Shown here piece by piece: positions 35,830-44,507 of a DNA stretch of 64,000 nucleotides (its first letter is position 1; each line of letters opens with the position of its first letter). This stretch comes from DASRIA01 sp963724065 (lineage in GTDB: Bacteria > Actinomycetota > Thermoleophilia > Solirubrobacterales > JBBDJG01), in assembly GCA_963724065.1 (NCBI GenBank), contig CAVRTB010000006.1, forward strand, positions 248,001-312,000. Reading direction: 5' to 3'. The translations under genes were made by a program, and so were the position numbers. The notes beneath the pieces are model-generated. The model saw nothing but the letters and a program-made list of their open reading frames with translations, searched no databases and was not told the origin of the DNA.

Positions 35830-36494
35830 GCCGCGGCGGTGCGGGCGTGACCGGCCTGGCTCAGGACCCCGCGGGTCCGCGCGGCCAGCCCGTGCACGTC
35901 CTCCAGCGCCGCGACGAGTTGCTCGAGGTCCTCGCCGGTGTCGAGATCGAGGCCGAGGGAGGGGACCGGCGTCACCGCGTGCGCCAGTCCCTTGCGCTCG
36001 GCCTGCTCGACGTGCCGCTCACGCGAGCCCGGCCCGAAGTTCGGCTCGAAGCCCCCGGCGGGGTCCAGCAGCAGCGCGTTCGTGCCGGTGCCATGGCGGT
36101 CGGGCACGATCACGACGTCGTGGTCGATCGAGGCTTCGACCAGCGCGTCCAGCTCGCGCGGGTCCACGAGCGGGCAGTCGCCGGGAACGAGCAGCGCCGC
36201 CTCGAAGCCCCGCGCCGCGGCTCTCGCGAGCCCGGCCTGCGCGGCCGGCGATTGGCCGCGGTCGCGCGGGTCGTCGACGAGCGTCGCCCCTGCCGCGCCG
36301 GCAATCCGTAGGACCTCCGGCTCGCCCGAAACGACGATCAGCTCGTCGAGCGACGTCGCGCGGCCGACCTGCGCGACCACGTCGGCGAACATCGCGGCGG
36401 CAAGCGTCGCCCGCGTCGCGGCGCCGAGCGTCTCGCCCAGGCGCTGCTTGGCCTCGTCGAAGCGCTTCACGGGCAGGATCGCGGCGGTCGCCAT
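35826..36494 (-). CDS. cofC: 2-phospho-L-lactate / phosphoenolpyruvate guanylyltransferase
   Basis: A 222-residue nucleotidyltransferase (CofC/FbiD). Seen are the N-terminal LPVKRFDEAKQRLG, VPGDCPLVDP (metal site) and DRHGTGTNALLLDP. It makes the guanylylated three-carbon donor used by CofD; actinobacterial members have been shown to use PEP. Begins 30 nt after cofD. ATG preceded by TAGGCT at 10 nt, possibly an internal promoter. Confidence 0.9.
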   Translation of the reverse strand: MATAAILPVKRFDEAKQRLGETLGAATRATLAAAMFADVVAQVGRATSLDELIVVSGEPEVLRIAGAAGATLVDDPRDRGQSPAAQAGLARAAARGFEAALLVPGDCPLVDPRELDALVEASIDHDVVIVPDRHGTGTNALLLDPAGGFEPNFGPGSRERHVEQAERKGLAHAVTPVPSLGLDLDTGEDLEQLVAALEDVHGLAARTRGVLSQAGHARTAAA

Positions 36495-36524
36495 CGGCGG
36501 GAGAAGCCTACGTGGTCCGCGCCA

Positions 36525-37451
36525 CTACGCGAGCGTCGCGGCGAAGTCGAGCGATTCGCGAGCGAGGCGCCGGCGGCCTTCGGGCCCGTCCATCATCGTG
36601 TCGGTCTGGTGCAGCACGATGCCGGCGCTCGAGGGCGGCCCGGACGGGGTGCCGCGGTCCACCATCATGCCCCGCGCAAGGCCGGCATAGGCCGATGCGA
36701 TCCCGCCGTCGTCGACCGGCAGCCCGGCCCAGCGCATGAACGCCTCGGTCGGCCCCTTCAGGGAGCGACCCGCGACGAGCGGGCTGACGGCGATCACCGG
36801 GGCGGACGCGGCCGCGAGCGCCTCGCGGATCCCCTGCACCGCGAGGATCGGGCCGATGCTCGCGATCGGGTTCGAGGGGCCGATCAGGATCGCCTCGGCC
36901 TCGCGCAGCACCAGCTCGACCTCGGGCGTGATCCGCGCCTCGGCGGCACCGCGGAAGTCCACTCCCTCGAGCGGTGGCTCGGAGTGCTGGAGGATCAGGT
37001 ACTCCTGGAAGTGGCGCCACTCGCCCTCGGTGCGCACGAACGTCTGGACCGGCTCGTCCGACATCGGTAAAACGGCGGCGGCCACGCCGTGCGCCTGCGC
37101 GATCGCGCGCGCTGCCTCTGTCAGCCGCGCTCCCTCGTGAAGCAATTGGGTGCGCAACAGGCATGTCGCCAGGTCGGCGTCGCCGAGGGTGAACCAGCTG
37201 GGGCCGCCGAGCTCGACCACGCGCTCGAAGACGTTGTGCGTCTCCCCGGCCACCCCGTAGCCGCGCTGCTCGTCGATCGCGCCCGCGAGCCAGTAGGTCA
37301 CGAGGTCGGGGTCGGGCGAGACGTGCAGGCCGAATGCCGCGATGTCGTCGCCCGTGTTCGCGATCACCGCGAGCCGGTCCGGGCCGAGCTCGTCCAGCAG
37401 GCCCCGCGCGAGCTTCGCCCCGCCCGTACCGCCCGACAGGAGGGCGATCAA
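36525..37451 (-). CDS. cofD: 2-phospho-L-lactate transferase
   Basis: A 308-residue CofD/FbiA enzyme that transfers the phospholactyl or phosphoenolpyruvyl group to FO. Landmarks are LLSGGTGGAKLARGL, NTGDDIAAFGLHVSPDPD, LGDADLATCLLRT and IGPSNPIASIGPIL. TTG start overlapping the npdG stop (TTGA). Confidence 0.93.
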   Translation of the reverse strand: MIALLSGGTGGAKLARGLLDELGPDRLAVIANTGDDIAAFGLHVSPDPDLVTYWLAGAIDEQRGYGVAGETHNVFERVVELGGPSWFTLGDADLATCLLRTQLLHEGARLTEAARAIAQAHGVAAAVLPMSDEPVQTFVRTEGEWRHFQEYLILQHSEPPLEGVDFRGAAEARITPEVELVLREAEAILIGPSNPIASIGPILAVQGIREALAAASAPVIAVSPLVAGRSLKGPTEAFMRWAGLPVDDGGIASAYAGLARGMMVDRGTPSGPPSSAGIVLHQTDTMMDGPEGRRRLARESLDFAATLA

Positions 37452-38158
37452 AGGCCGGTGATCCGGATGCCGGAGTGCTTGATCTTGTGGCGCTTGTTGA
37501 CCGAGATCAGCATCGGCGTGAGCTGCTCGAGGATGCGCGCGATCTCGAGGTCACCGCAGTCCACGGGGCGCAGCCCCGGTATCCGCCGGATCAGATCGGC
37601 GACGTCGTCCTTGGATTTGCGGTCGTCGCCGGCGATCAGCACGTCCTCGTCCATCGCGTACGAAGGATCCGACAGCGCCGCCGCGCTCACGGTGTGGAGC
37701 GCCGAGACCACCGTCACGCCGCGCGGCGCCATCTCGAGCGCCTGCTGGGCCGCCGACCCCTGCGGGACGCCGAGCGTGCGCGTCGCGCGCCCACCGACCG
37801 CGGCTGCGAGCGGCACGGTCGCGTCGACGAGAATCGTCTGAGGCAGAAAGGCGTTGCGCAGGTTGCCGAGGTTCTCGGCCTGCGCGCGGAAGGGTACGGC
37901 CAGCACGACCGTGTTCGCGCGCGCGGCGGCCTCCTCGTTCTGGAGCCCCTCGACGCGCGGGTCGGTGGCGCCGCCTTGCTTGGCGCGCTCGACCACGCGC
38001 TCCGCGACCTCCCCGGCGCGGTCCGCGTCGCGGGAGCCGACCACGATCGGGACGCCGGCGATCGCCCATCGCACGCCGAGGCCGAAGCCGAGCGCGCCGG
38101 TACCGCCGACGATCGTGACCGTCTGCTGCGCCTGTGCGATCTCCTCGCGCCCAACCAT
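37448..38158 (-). CDS. npdG: F420H2:NADP oxidoreductase
   Basis: A 236-residue Rossmann protein with the NADP loop VGGTGALGFGLGVRWA followed by VVGSRD, and LAVPFRAQAENL and KIKHSGIRITGL near the end. This pattern is the Fno/NpdG family, which exchanges hydride between F420 and NADP. First gene of the F420 operon. ATG is 9 nt from a TAGCCT box, leaderless. Confidence 0.88.
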   Translation of the reverse strand: MVGREEIAQAQQTVTIVGGTGALGFGLGVRWAIAGVPIVVGSRDADRAGEVAERVVERAKQGGATDPRVEGLQNEEAAARANTVVLAVPFRAQAENLGNLRNAFLPQTILVDATVPLAAAVGGRATRTLGVPQGSAAQQALEMAPRGVTVVSALHTVSAAALSDPSYAMDEDVLIAGDDRKSKDDVADLIRRIPGLRPVDCGDLEIARILEQLTPMLISVNKRHKIKHSGIRITGL

Positions 38159-38167
38159 GAGCGCGGA

Positions 38168-38173
38168 AGGCTA
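38168..38173 (-). promoter_or_regulatory. -10 box of the npdG-cofD-cofC-cofE operon
   Basis: TAGCCT on the minus strand, 9 nt before the npdG ATG, with no Shine-Dalgarno. Confidence 0.45.
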
Positions 38174-38190
38174 GAGGATGAGGAGCGGGG

Positions 38191-39705
38191 TTACGGGATG
38201 AACAAGCCCTGCGTGGCCAGCAACGTGTTGTCGCCGGTCGTCTGGCCGGCGCCGTCTGCGCCGCCGTCGTAGAGCTCGACCCGGCTCAGTGCCCAGATCG
38301 CGCGCTTTCCCTCCTTGACCGCGCCGGGGATGATCGCCTCGATCGTCGTGGCGGTCGCGCAGGACGAGCCCTCCTGGGGGTCGGCGACCGCAGTGCAGGG
38401 CATGTCGAACTCGAGCGGGAAGTCCGGAGTTGTGCCGGTGGTCGGCGCCGGCCCGGGGTTGTCCCGGTCGGTGAGGCGGATCGCGAGACGGATATGCAGC
38501 TCGCCCGTGTAGTCGGCGAGCGCGGGCTTCGTGAACACGTCGTCCATGAACGACTCGATGCGCACGTCTGCCTCGTCGGCCGGGGTGGAGGGGTTGCCGA
38601 GCACGGCGCCCAGCAGCACGTAGCCCTCGTTGCGCGCGGGCAGCCCGTTGGAGTCACCGGTCCCGACCGTCAGGTAATCGCTGACCTGCTGCGGGCCGCT
38701 GCAGGAGGGGAACGCGAGCGGCGGGCCATGCGTGCGGTTTGGCGACGTGCATTGGCGGTATGCGGTGCTCAGCGCGACGCGGAACGGCGTCGCCCCCTTG
38801 GGCCGCGCGTAGCCCGGGTACACCGGCAACCAGTCGGGATCGATGTCGGATGCGGGATCGGCCGTCAGCGGCGTGAGGCCGGAGCCGTCGGGATTCACGC
38901 GATAGATCTCGTAGTCCCCGCCGCCGAAGCCGGCGAAGGCGATCTGTGAGCCGTCGAGCGACCAGGCGGGTTCCACGCCACTCGGGGTGAGCTGCGTCTT
39001 CCCCGTGGCGTTCGCGTTCATCGACCAGATCGAGCCGAAGTGGTCGAACGCGATCTTCGCGCCGTCCGGTGACCAGTCGGGATTGGCATCGCCACTCTCT
39101 TCGACATCCGTCAGTTGCGTCAGGCCGGTGCCGTCGGGCTTGACGGTCCAGATGCCGTCGCGGTTCGGGATCGGTGGGTCGCTGATCTGTGCGTGGAATG
39201 CGATCCGCTGCCCATCGGCAGACCAGCTCGTGCCGAGGTTGTCGCGGCTGGGCGCGGCCAACGCAGTGGCGCCGCTGCCGTCGGCGTTGATCCTCCACAG
39301 CTCGCCGTCGCGGGACGAGTGGCCGATCGAGCCGAATGCCAGCCTGTCGCCGCCGGGCGACCACGCGGGATCGTTCGCGCCGAACGTGACCGATCGCTCT
39401 CCGGTGCCGTCGGAGCTCATGATCATCAGGTCGCCCTCCGGCTCTCCGCCGAGGGCCCCGAGGCCGCGGATGAAGGCGATCTTCGTGCCGTCCGCCGATG
39501 CAACCGGGGAGAACTCGTCGGCGGTCGGGGTACCGGCCAGCTTGACCTGCCCGGACCCGTCCGGGTTCATCGTCCAGATGTCGTAGGTGCCGTCCCGATC
39601 GCTCGCGAACACGATCTTGGGAACCGCCTGGGCGCCGGCGGGGGCCGGAACCACGACGAGCGCGCACAGCACGACGGTCAGCGTGAGAACGGCTCGCACA
39701 GCCAC
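38191..39705 (-). CDS. Secreted beta-propeller (PD40/TolB-like) protein, second copy
   Basis: A 504-residue protein with a Sec signal (cleavage near AGAQA). Residues about 28-290 are TolB-type blades with the classic PDGSG and WSPDGAKIAF phrases; about 298-504 is the same C-terminal domain as in the protein at 26690-28873 (ARPKGATPF start, DNTLLATQGLFIP end). GTG start, 6 nt from TAGACT and without a Shine-Dalgarno. Extracellular; ligand unknown. Confidence 0.88.
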   Translation of the reverse strand: MAVRAVLTLTVVLCALVVVPAPAGAQAVPKIVFASDRDGTYDIWTMNPDGSGQVKLAGTPTADEFSPVASADGTKIAFIRGLGALGGEPEGDLMIMSSDGTGERSVTFGANDPAWSPGGDRLAFGSIGHSSRDGELWRINADGSGATALAAPSRDNLGTSWSADGQRIAFHAQISDPPIPNRDGIWTVKPDGTGLTQLTDVEESGDANPDWSPDGAKIAFDHFGSIWSMNANATGKTQLTPSGVEPAWSLDGSQIAFAGFGGGDYEIYRVNPDGSGLTPLTADPASDIDPDWLPVYPGYARPKGATPFRVALSTAYRQCTSPNRTHGPPLAFPSCSGPQQVSDYLTVGTGDSNGLPARNEGYVLLGAVLGNPSTPADEADVRIESFMDDVFTKPALADYTGELHIRLAIRLTDRDNPGPAPTTGTTPDFPLEFDMPCTAVADPQEGSSCATATTIEAIIPGAVKEGKRAIWALSRVELYDGGADGAGQTTGDNTLLATQGLFIP

Positions 39706-39711
39706 GCGCCG

Positions 39712-39717
39712 AGTCTA
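39712..39717 (-). promoter_or_regulatory. -10 box of the second PD40 gene (leaderless)
   Basis: TAGACT on the minus strand ends 6 nt before the GTG at 39705. Confidence 0.5.
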
Positions 39718-39742
39718 CGCTTACAACGCGCAAGCCGCAAGC

Positions 39743-41095
39743 TCAGGAGGCGGGCGCGGCCTCCGGCCGTACGTGCGCAGGGCGCCGGGCGCGGCGCTCC
39801 GCGACCGTCACGGTTCCGTTGCGCTCCGGCACGAAGGTGATCGCGCGCCGGCGGATCCGCTCGGGCCCACCGACCGGCTCCATGCGGACCGCTTGCAGGA
39901 TCGCGGGGATCACGACCTTCATCTCGTACGTCGCGAACGCCGCGCCGAGGCAGCGCCGCACGCCGCCGCCGAACGGGATCCACGAGTAGGTCTCCGCCGG
40001 GCGCTCGATGAACCGCTCGGGGCGGAACCGCTCGGGCTCCGGAAAGACGTCGGGGCGGCGGTGCGTCAGATAGATGTTCGGCGCGACGCGCATGCCGGCC
40101 GGGATCTCGTGTCCCGCCAGCTCGATCGGCGCGGTCAGCTTGCGGATCACGCCGGGCACCACCGGACGGAGGCGCAGCGTCTCCTTGATGACCGCGTCGA
40201 GGTACTCGTCCCCGTTCGCACTCTCGACCTCGGCCTGCAGCCGCGCCAGCTCAGGGCGATGGCGAAGCAGCTGCTCGAACGCCCATGCGAGCGACGTGGC
40301 CGTCGTCTCGTGCCCGGCGACGAGCAGGGTCATCAGCTCGTCACGCAGCTCCTCGTCGGTGAGCGCGCGCCCGTCCTCGTCGCGGGCCTGGAGCAGGATC
40401 GAGAGCACGTCGTCACGGTCCGCGACGTCGGCCGCCTGCCTGCGCCGCGCGATCTCGTCGTAGATCTCCGCATCGGCGGCCGCGCGCAGCCGCAGGAAGC
40501 GCTTCCAGATGCGACGCCCGACCGTCCGGCGCAGCCGTGGCAGCGCGATCACGGCGAGCGCACGGCTCTGCATGCCGATGTCGAGCATCGCGCCGAGCCG
40601 CTCGCCGAGCCGCGCGAGGCGCTCGGCGTCGTCGATCCCGAAGACGGTCCGCATGATGATCTGGAGCGTGATCGCCTGCGTGCGGGGGCGCAGCCCGAAG
40701 GGCTCGCCGACGGGCCACGTCGCGATCTCCTGCTCGGTGACATCGCGCATCACGTCGCCGTAGCGCTGCATGCGCTCGCCGTGGAAGGAGGGGAGCATCA
40801 GCTTGCGCTGGCGCATGTGCTCGCGGCCGTCGAGCAGCAGCACGGAGTTGCGCCCCATCAGAGGCTCGAGCGGCGTCGCATTCGCCTCGCCTGCGTGGAA
40901 CGTGTCGGGGTCGCCCGTGAAGACCTGCTTGATCAGCGCAGGGTCGGCCATGAACGCGACGGTGCCGATCGGGAAGCGCACGGTGAACAGGTCGCCGTAG
41001 CGCCGCGAGCATCGCTCGAGGAACGGGATAGGCCGCGCGATCCACTCCCACATCTGGACTGCGGCCGGCTCACGGGGTCCCGGGGGGAGCGACAT
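39743..41095 (-). CDS. Cytochrome P450
   Basis: A 450-residue soluble P450. I-helix AGHETTATS, K-helix KETLRLRP (ExxR) and the heme loop FGGGVRRCLGAAFA with the ligand Cys are all present. It would hydroxylate an unknown hydrophobic substrate; no dedicated ferredoxin or reductase adjoins. ATG at 41095 is chosen because MSLPPGP is the usual beginning and the SDR gene starts divergently at 41124. A longer open frame upstream is ruled out by that promoter. Confidence 0.92.
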   Translation of the reverse strand: MSLPPGPREPAAVQMWEWIARPIPFLERCSRRYGDLFTVRFPIGTVAFMADPALIKQVFTGDPDTFHAGEANATPLEPLMGRNSVLLLDGREHMRQRKLMLPSFHGERMQRYGDVMRDVTEQEIATWPVGEPFGLRPRTQAITLQIIMRTVFGIDDAERLARLGERLGAMLDIGMQSRALAVIALPRLRRTVGRRIWKRFLRLRAAADAEIYDEIARRRQAADVADRDDVLSILLQARDEDGRALTDEELRDELMTLLVAGHETTATSLAWAFEQLLRHRPELARLQAEVESANGDEYLDAVIKETLRLRPVVPGVIRKLTAPIELAGHEIPAGMRVAPNIYLTHRRPDVFPEPERFRPERFIERPAETYSWIPFGGGVRRCLGAAFATYEMKVVIPAILQAVRMEPVGGPERIRRRAITFVPERNGTVTVAERRARRPAHVRPEAAPAS

Positions 41096-41105
41096 CTCCT
41101 TAGGC

Positions 41106-41115
41106 AATATAGGCT
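41106..41115. promoter_or_regulatory. Overlapping divergent -10 boxes (P450 / SDR)
   Basis: TATATT on minus (41106-41111, 10 nt from the P450 ATG) and TAGGCT on plus (41110-41115, 8 nt from the SDR GTG) overlap by two bases, so the two promoters probably exclude each other. Confidence 0.5.
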
Positions 41116-41123
41116 CTCGCGCT

Positions 41124-41876
41124 GTGAGGCTGGAGGGCCAGATCGCGATTGTCACGGGCGGCGCGAGCGGCATCGGCGCCGCGACCTGCCGGCGCCTCGC
41201 CGCCGAAGGCGCCCGCGTGGCGGTCTGCGACGTGAACATGGACGGCGCGCGTGAGGTCGGGGGCGAGATCGGGGGCCCTGACTACGAGATGGACGTGACC
41301 AGCGCGCACTCGGTGCGCCACGCCGTCGAGTGCGTCGAGCGCGACCTCGGCCCGGTGTCGATCCTCGTCAACAACGCCGGCACCGACTGGTTCGGGTTCT
41401 TCAAGGACACCGACGAGGACCTCTGGTCCCGCGTGATCGACATCAACCTGATGGGAGTGCTGCGCGCGACCCACGCGGTGCTGCCCGGCATGATCGAGCG
41501 GGGCGCGGGGCGGATCGTGAACGTCGCCTCCGAGGCCGGCCGCGTCGGGTCCTCCGGGTCGGCCGCGTACTCGGCCGCGAAGGGCGGCGTGATCGCCTTC
41601 ACGAAAACGATCGCGCGCGAGGGTGGGCGCTACAACGTGCTCTGCAACGCGGTCGCGCCCGGGCCGATCGACACGCCTTTGTTGAATCGCGCGACCACCG
41701 AGTTGCCGGGCGGTCTGGGCGAGAAGGTCGTGAAGACCATGGTGGGCTCCACCGCGGTGCGCAGGATGGGGACGCCGGACGAGGTCGCCGCCACGATCGC
41801 GTTCCTGTGCTCACCGGACTCCTCCTACGTGACAGGCCAGACGCTGGGTGTCAGCGGTGGCCTTGGCATGATCTAG
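41124..41876 (+). CDS. Short-chain dehydrogenase/reductase
   Basis: A 250-residue classical SDR: TGGASGIG cofactor loop, CDVN (Asp favouring NAD), NNAG, and the catalytic Ser with YSAAK. The segment GRIVNVASEAGRVGSSGSAAY is reminiscent of BadH-type hydroxyacyl-CoA dehydrogenases, so a CoA-ester substrate is possible. Its stop is 2 nt before the HMG-CoA-lyase-like gene. GTG start. Confidence 0.88.
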   Translation: MRLEGQIAIVTGGASGIGAATCRRLAAEGARVAVCDVNMDGAREVGGEIGGPDYEMDVTSAHSVRHAVECVERDLGPVSILVNNAGTDWFGFFKDTDEDLWSRVIDINLMGVLRATHAVLPGMIERGAGRIVNVASEAGRVGSSGSAAYSAAKGGVIAFTKTIAREGGRYNVLCNAVAPGPIDTPLLNRATTELPGGLGEKVVKTMVGSTAVRRMGTPDEVAATIAFLCSPDSSYVTGQTLGVSGGLGMI

Positions 41877-41878
41877 GG

Positions 41879-42793
41879 GTGCTTCCGAAAAGCGTCCGCA
41901 TCCGTGAGGTCGGCCCGCGGGACGGCTTTCAGAACGAGCCCGAGGTGATCGCGACCAAGGACAAGGTCGCGCTCGTCGACTGCCTCTCGCAGACCGGGGT
42001 GCGACGGATGGAGGTCACATCGTTCGTGCGGCCCGACGTGATCCCGCAGCTCTCCGACGCGGAGGGCGTGCTGACGGCGATCGAGCGCAACTCCGACGTC
42101 TCGTACTCGGTCCTGATCCCCAACATGCGCGGGCTCGACCGCGCGCTCGGCGGCGACTTCGAGTTCGACGAGGTGAACCTCTTCCTGTCGGCGAGCGAGA
42201 CCCACAACCGCAAGAACGTCAACCGCTCGATCGAGGAGTCGCTGTCGGGACTCGAAGAGGTGATCGCGCGCGCTCGTGACGCGGGGCTGCGCTGCGAGGG
42301 CGTGATCTCCGTGTCATTCGGCTGTCCCTACGAGGGTGACGTGCCGCTCGAGCGGGTCTTCGTGATCGCGCGGCGGCTCGCGGACGCCGGCTGTGAGGAG
42401 ATCGCGTTCGGCGACACGACCGGCATGGCGAACCCGGTGCAGGTTCGCGCGTTCTTCGAGCGGGCGCGCGCGGAGCTGCCCGAGCCGGAGCTGACCGCGC
42501 ACTTCCACAACACGCGCGGGCAGGGGCTCGCGAACGTGCTCGCAGCGCTCGAGTCCGGCGTCGACTCGTTCGAGAGCTCGTTCGGGGAGCTGGGCGGCTG
42601 TCCCGTGCCGCGCGGCGCGACCGGCAACATCGCGACAGAGGACCTCGTGTCGATGCTGCACGAGATGGGGGTCGAGACCGGCATCGACCTCGCGCGGCTG
42701 CTGGGCTGCGCGCGGCGTGCGCAGGAGGTGCTCGGCCGTCCGCTGAGCGGCCACCTGCTGACGGCAGGCCCGGTCGACTGGCACCGCTCCTAA
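41879..42793 (+). CDS. Hydroxymethylglutaryl-CoA lyase family protein
   Basis: A 304-residue TIM-barrel lyase: EVGPRDGFQNE (catalytic Arg/Asp), VTSFVRPDVIPQL, SASETHNRKN, FGDTTGMANP, AHFHNTRGQG and the active-site Cys loop ELGGCPVPRGATGN. It would cleave HMG-CoA to acetyl-CoA and acetoacetate (leucine degradation) or a related 3-hydroxyacyl-CoA. GTG start 2 nt after the SDR stop, so the two form an operon. Confidence 0.88.
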   Translation: MLPKSVRIREVGPRDGFQNEPEVIATKDKVALVDCLSQTGVRRMEVTSFVRPDVIPQLSDAEGVLTAIERNSDVSYSVLIPNMRGLDRALGGDFEFDEVNLFLSASETHNRKNVNRSIEESLSGLEEVIARARDAGLRCEGVISVSFGCPYEGDVPLERVFVIARRLADAGCEEIAFGDTTGMANPVQVRAFFERARAELPEPELTAHFHNTRGQGLANVLAALESGVDSFESSFGELGGCPVPRGATGNIATEDLVSMLHEMGVETGIDLARLLGCARRAQEVLGRPLSGHLLTAGPVDWHRS

Positions 42794-42825
42794 TCGTCTG
42801 ACGCCCGGCTGCCGACCTTGGCAGT

Positions 42826-44442
42826 GTGGCGGTTCTCGCTCGACACGGAGCGGCGCTCGGCGGACTGCGGCGTGCGCCGGTCCTCGCGTTGGTGGTCTTC
42901 GTCGTGGTGCTCGCCGCGATCGGATGGCTTCGCGCCGGCAGCGGACCGGCCGCACGACCTTCCGAAGATGCCGCCAACGCCGCGGTGCTGAGCGATCCCG
43001 CCGCGCGCGAGCATCTTGCACGAATGGGGTTCGACCGCGTCGTCACGACGCCGCTCGACGACGAGACGATCCGCGTCAGCTTCTTCAACGGGCGGCGGGT
43101 GGTGCTCGAGGCGGCGGTGCCGGGGAGCGGAGCGTTGATCGCGGTCAACCGCTACGAGGACGGGCACGCGCGGCTGGGTAGCGAGGTCGGGCAGAGCATG
43201 GCCGTGCTCGCGGCGATGCTCGCCGCCTTCATGCTCGCGACGCTGCGGCTTCCGCTACGGCGGATCGAGAACCTGGACGCGGTCGCGCTGGCCGCGTTCG
43301 TCGTGCCGGTCGTGCTGCTCAACGAGCGGTATCTCGAGTGGAGCGTGATCGCGGCGTGTGTGCCGCTCGCCTACCTCGCGGCCCGGTGCGCCGCCGTCGC
43401 GCTCGGAGGCCCGCAGGCGCACGCGGCCGGTGGAGGGTTCGTATACGAGCGGATGCCGCGCAGCGTGCGGCTCTCGGCGGTCGGGGGCGCGGCGGTCGCG
43501 CTCGTGCTGCTGGCGGTTCCCGGCGGCCTCGTGAGCGACGTCGCGTACGCGTCGATGGCCGGCGCGACCAATCTGATCGACGGCGCCCTGCCCTATGGGA
43601 ACCTCGCGCCGGGGGACCTGGTGCACGGAGACACGTATCCGCTGCTGGCGTATCTCGCCTACGTCCCGGCCGCGCTCGTGTCACCCGTGCGCGACGGCTT
43701 CGACAGCCTGGACGCCGCGCTCTACCTGGCAACCGCCTTCGCCTTGCTCGCGGCCCTTGCGCTCGGTCTGGCCGTGCGTCGCCGCGGGGGCGACGGCGCC
43801 CGGGTGGCGCTCGCGATGCTGGCCTTTCCTCCGGTGATGATCGCCGCGTCGAGCGGCTCCAACGACGTGGTCGCCGCCGCGCTCGTCGCCGCTGCGCTGG
43901 CGCTTGGATCGACGGCCGTGCTGAGTGCGGCCGGGTGGGTGAAGCTCGCGCCGCTCGCACTCGTGCCGCTCTGGATCGCGGCGGCGCGCGATCGGGGGCA
44001 CGCGCTCTTCGAGGCCGTCGTCGTGACGGCCGGGCTCGCGGCGATGGTGCTCGTGCTCGGCGGTACAGCGGGCTTCGGCGACTTGCTCAACGCGCTCTCG
44101 TTCCAGGCCGAGCGCGGTTCCCTGCTCTCACCCTGGGCGATGCTCGGGGCGGGGGGCGCGCAGGTCGTCTTCCAGGCCGCCGTCGTCGCGTGCATCGCCG
44201 GCGCGTGCGTGCGCGCCTGGACCGACCGGTCGCTCGCGGGCGATCCTCGCCGGATGGCGGCTCTCGGGGCGGCGATCCTGCTCGCCGTCCAGCTTGCCGC
44301 GAACCACTGGAGCTACACGTATCTGGCCTGGGTGTTCCCGCTGCTGGCCGTCGCGCTGCTCGCCGGTGAACGACACGCGCCGGTCACCGTAACCGGCGCT
44401 CAGGCCACGCCCGAGACAACCTCGGCACGACTCGGCGGGTGA
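42826..44442 (+). CDS. Polytopic membrane protein, GT-C/GT87-like
   Basis: A 538-residue protein with one N-terminal helix, a soluble segment of about 80 residues, and then about 11 helices. The periplasmic-loop phrase YGNLAPGDLVHGDTYPLLAYLAYVP and the later SSGSNDVVAAALVA resemble DUF2029/GT87 polyprenol-sugar mannosyltransferases, but the acidic catalytic motif is not certain. GTG start at 42826 without a clear ribosome site. Ends at a terminator. Confidence 0.65.
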   Translation: MAVLARHGAALGGLRRAPVLALVVFVVVLAAIGWLRAGSGPAARPSEDAANAAVLSDPAAREHLARMGFDRVVTTPLDDETIRVSFFNGRRVVLEAAVPGSGALIAVNRYEDGHARLGSEVGQSMAVLAAMLAAFMLATLRLPLRRIENLDAVALAAFVVPVVLLNERYLEWSVIAACVPLAYLAARCAAVALGGPQAHAAGGGFVYERMPRSVRLSAVGGAAVALVLLAVPGGLVSDVAYASMAGATNLIDGALPYGNLAPGDLVHGDTYPLLAYLAYVPAALVSPVRDGFDSLDAALYLATAFALLAALALGLAVRRRGGDGARVALAMLAFPPVMIAASSGSNDVVAAALVAAALALGSTAVLSAAGWVKLAPLALVPLWIAAARDRGHALFEAVVVTAGLAAMVLVLGGTAGFGDLLNALSFQAERGSLLSPWAMLGAGGAQVVFQAAVVACIAGACVRAWTDRSLAGDPRRMAALGAAILLAVQLAANHWSYTYLAWVFPLLAVALLAGERHAPVTVTGAQATPETTSARLGG

Positions 44443-44448
44443 ACTTGC

Positions 44449-44481
44449 GCAATCCGCACCCGAGGGGTGGGTGCGGATTGC
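44449..44481. terminator. Bidirectional terminator hairpin
   Basis: Perfect 13-bp stem GCAATCCGCACCC / GGGTGCGGATTGC with a 7-nt loop, between the stops of two convergent genes. Confidence 0.75.
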
Positions 44482-44507
44482 AGATGTTCGAGCGTGCGCG
44501 AGAGCAG

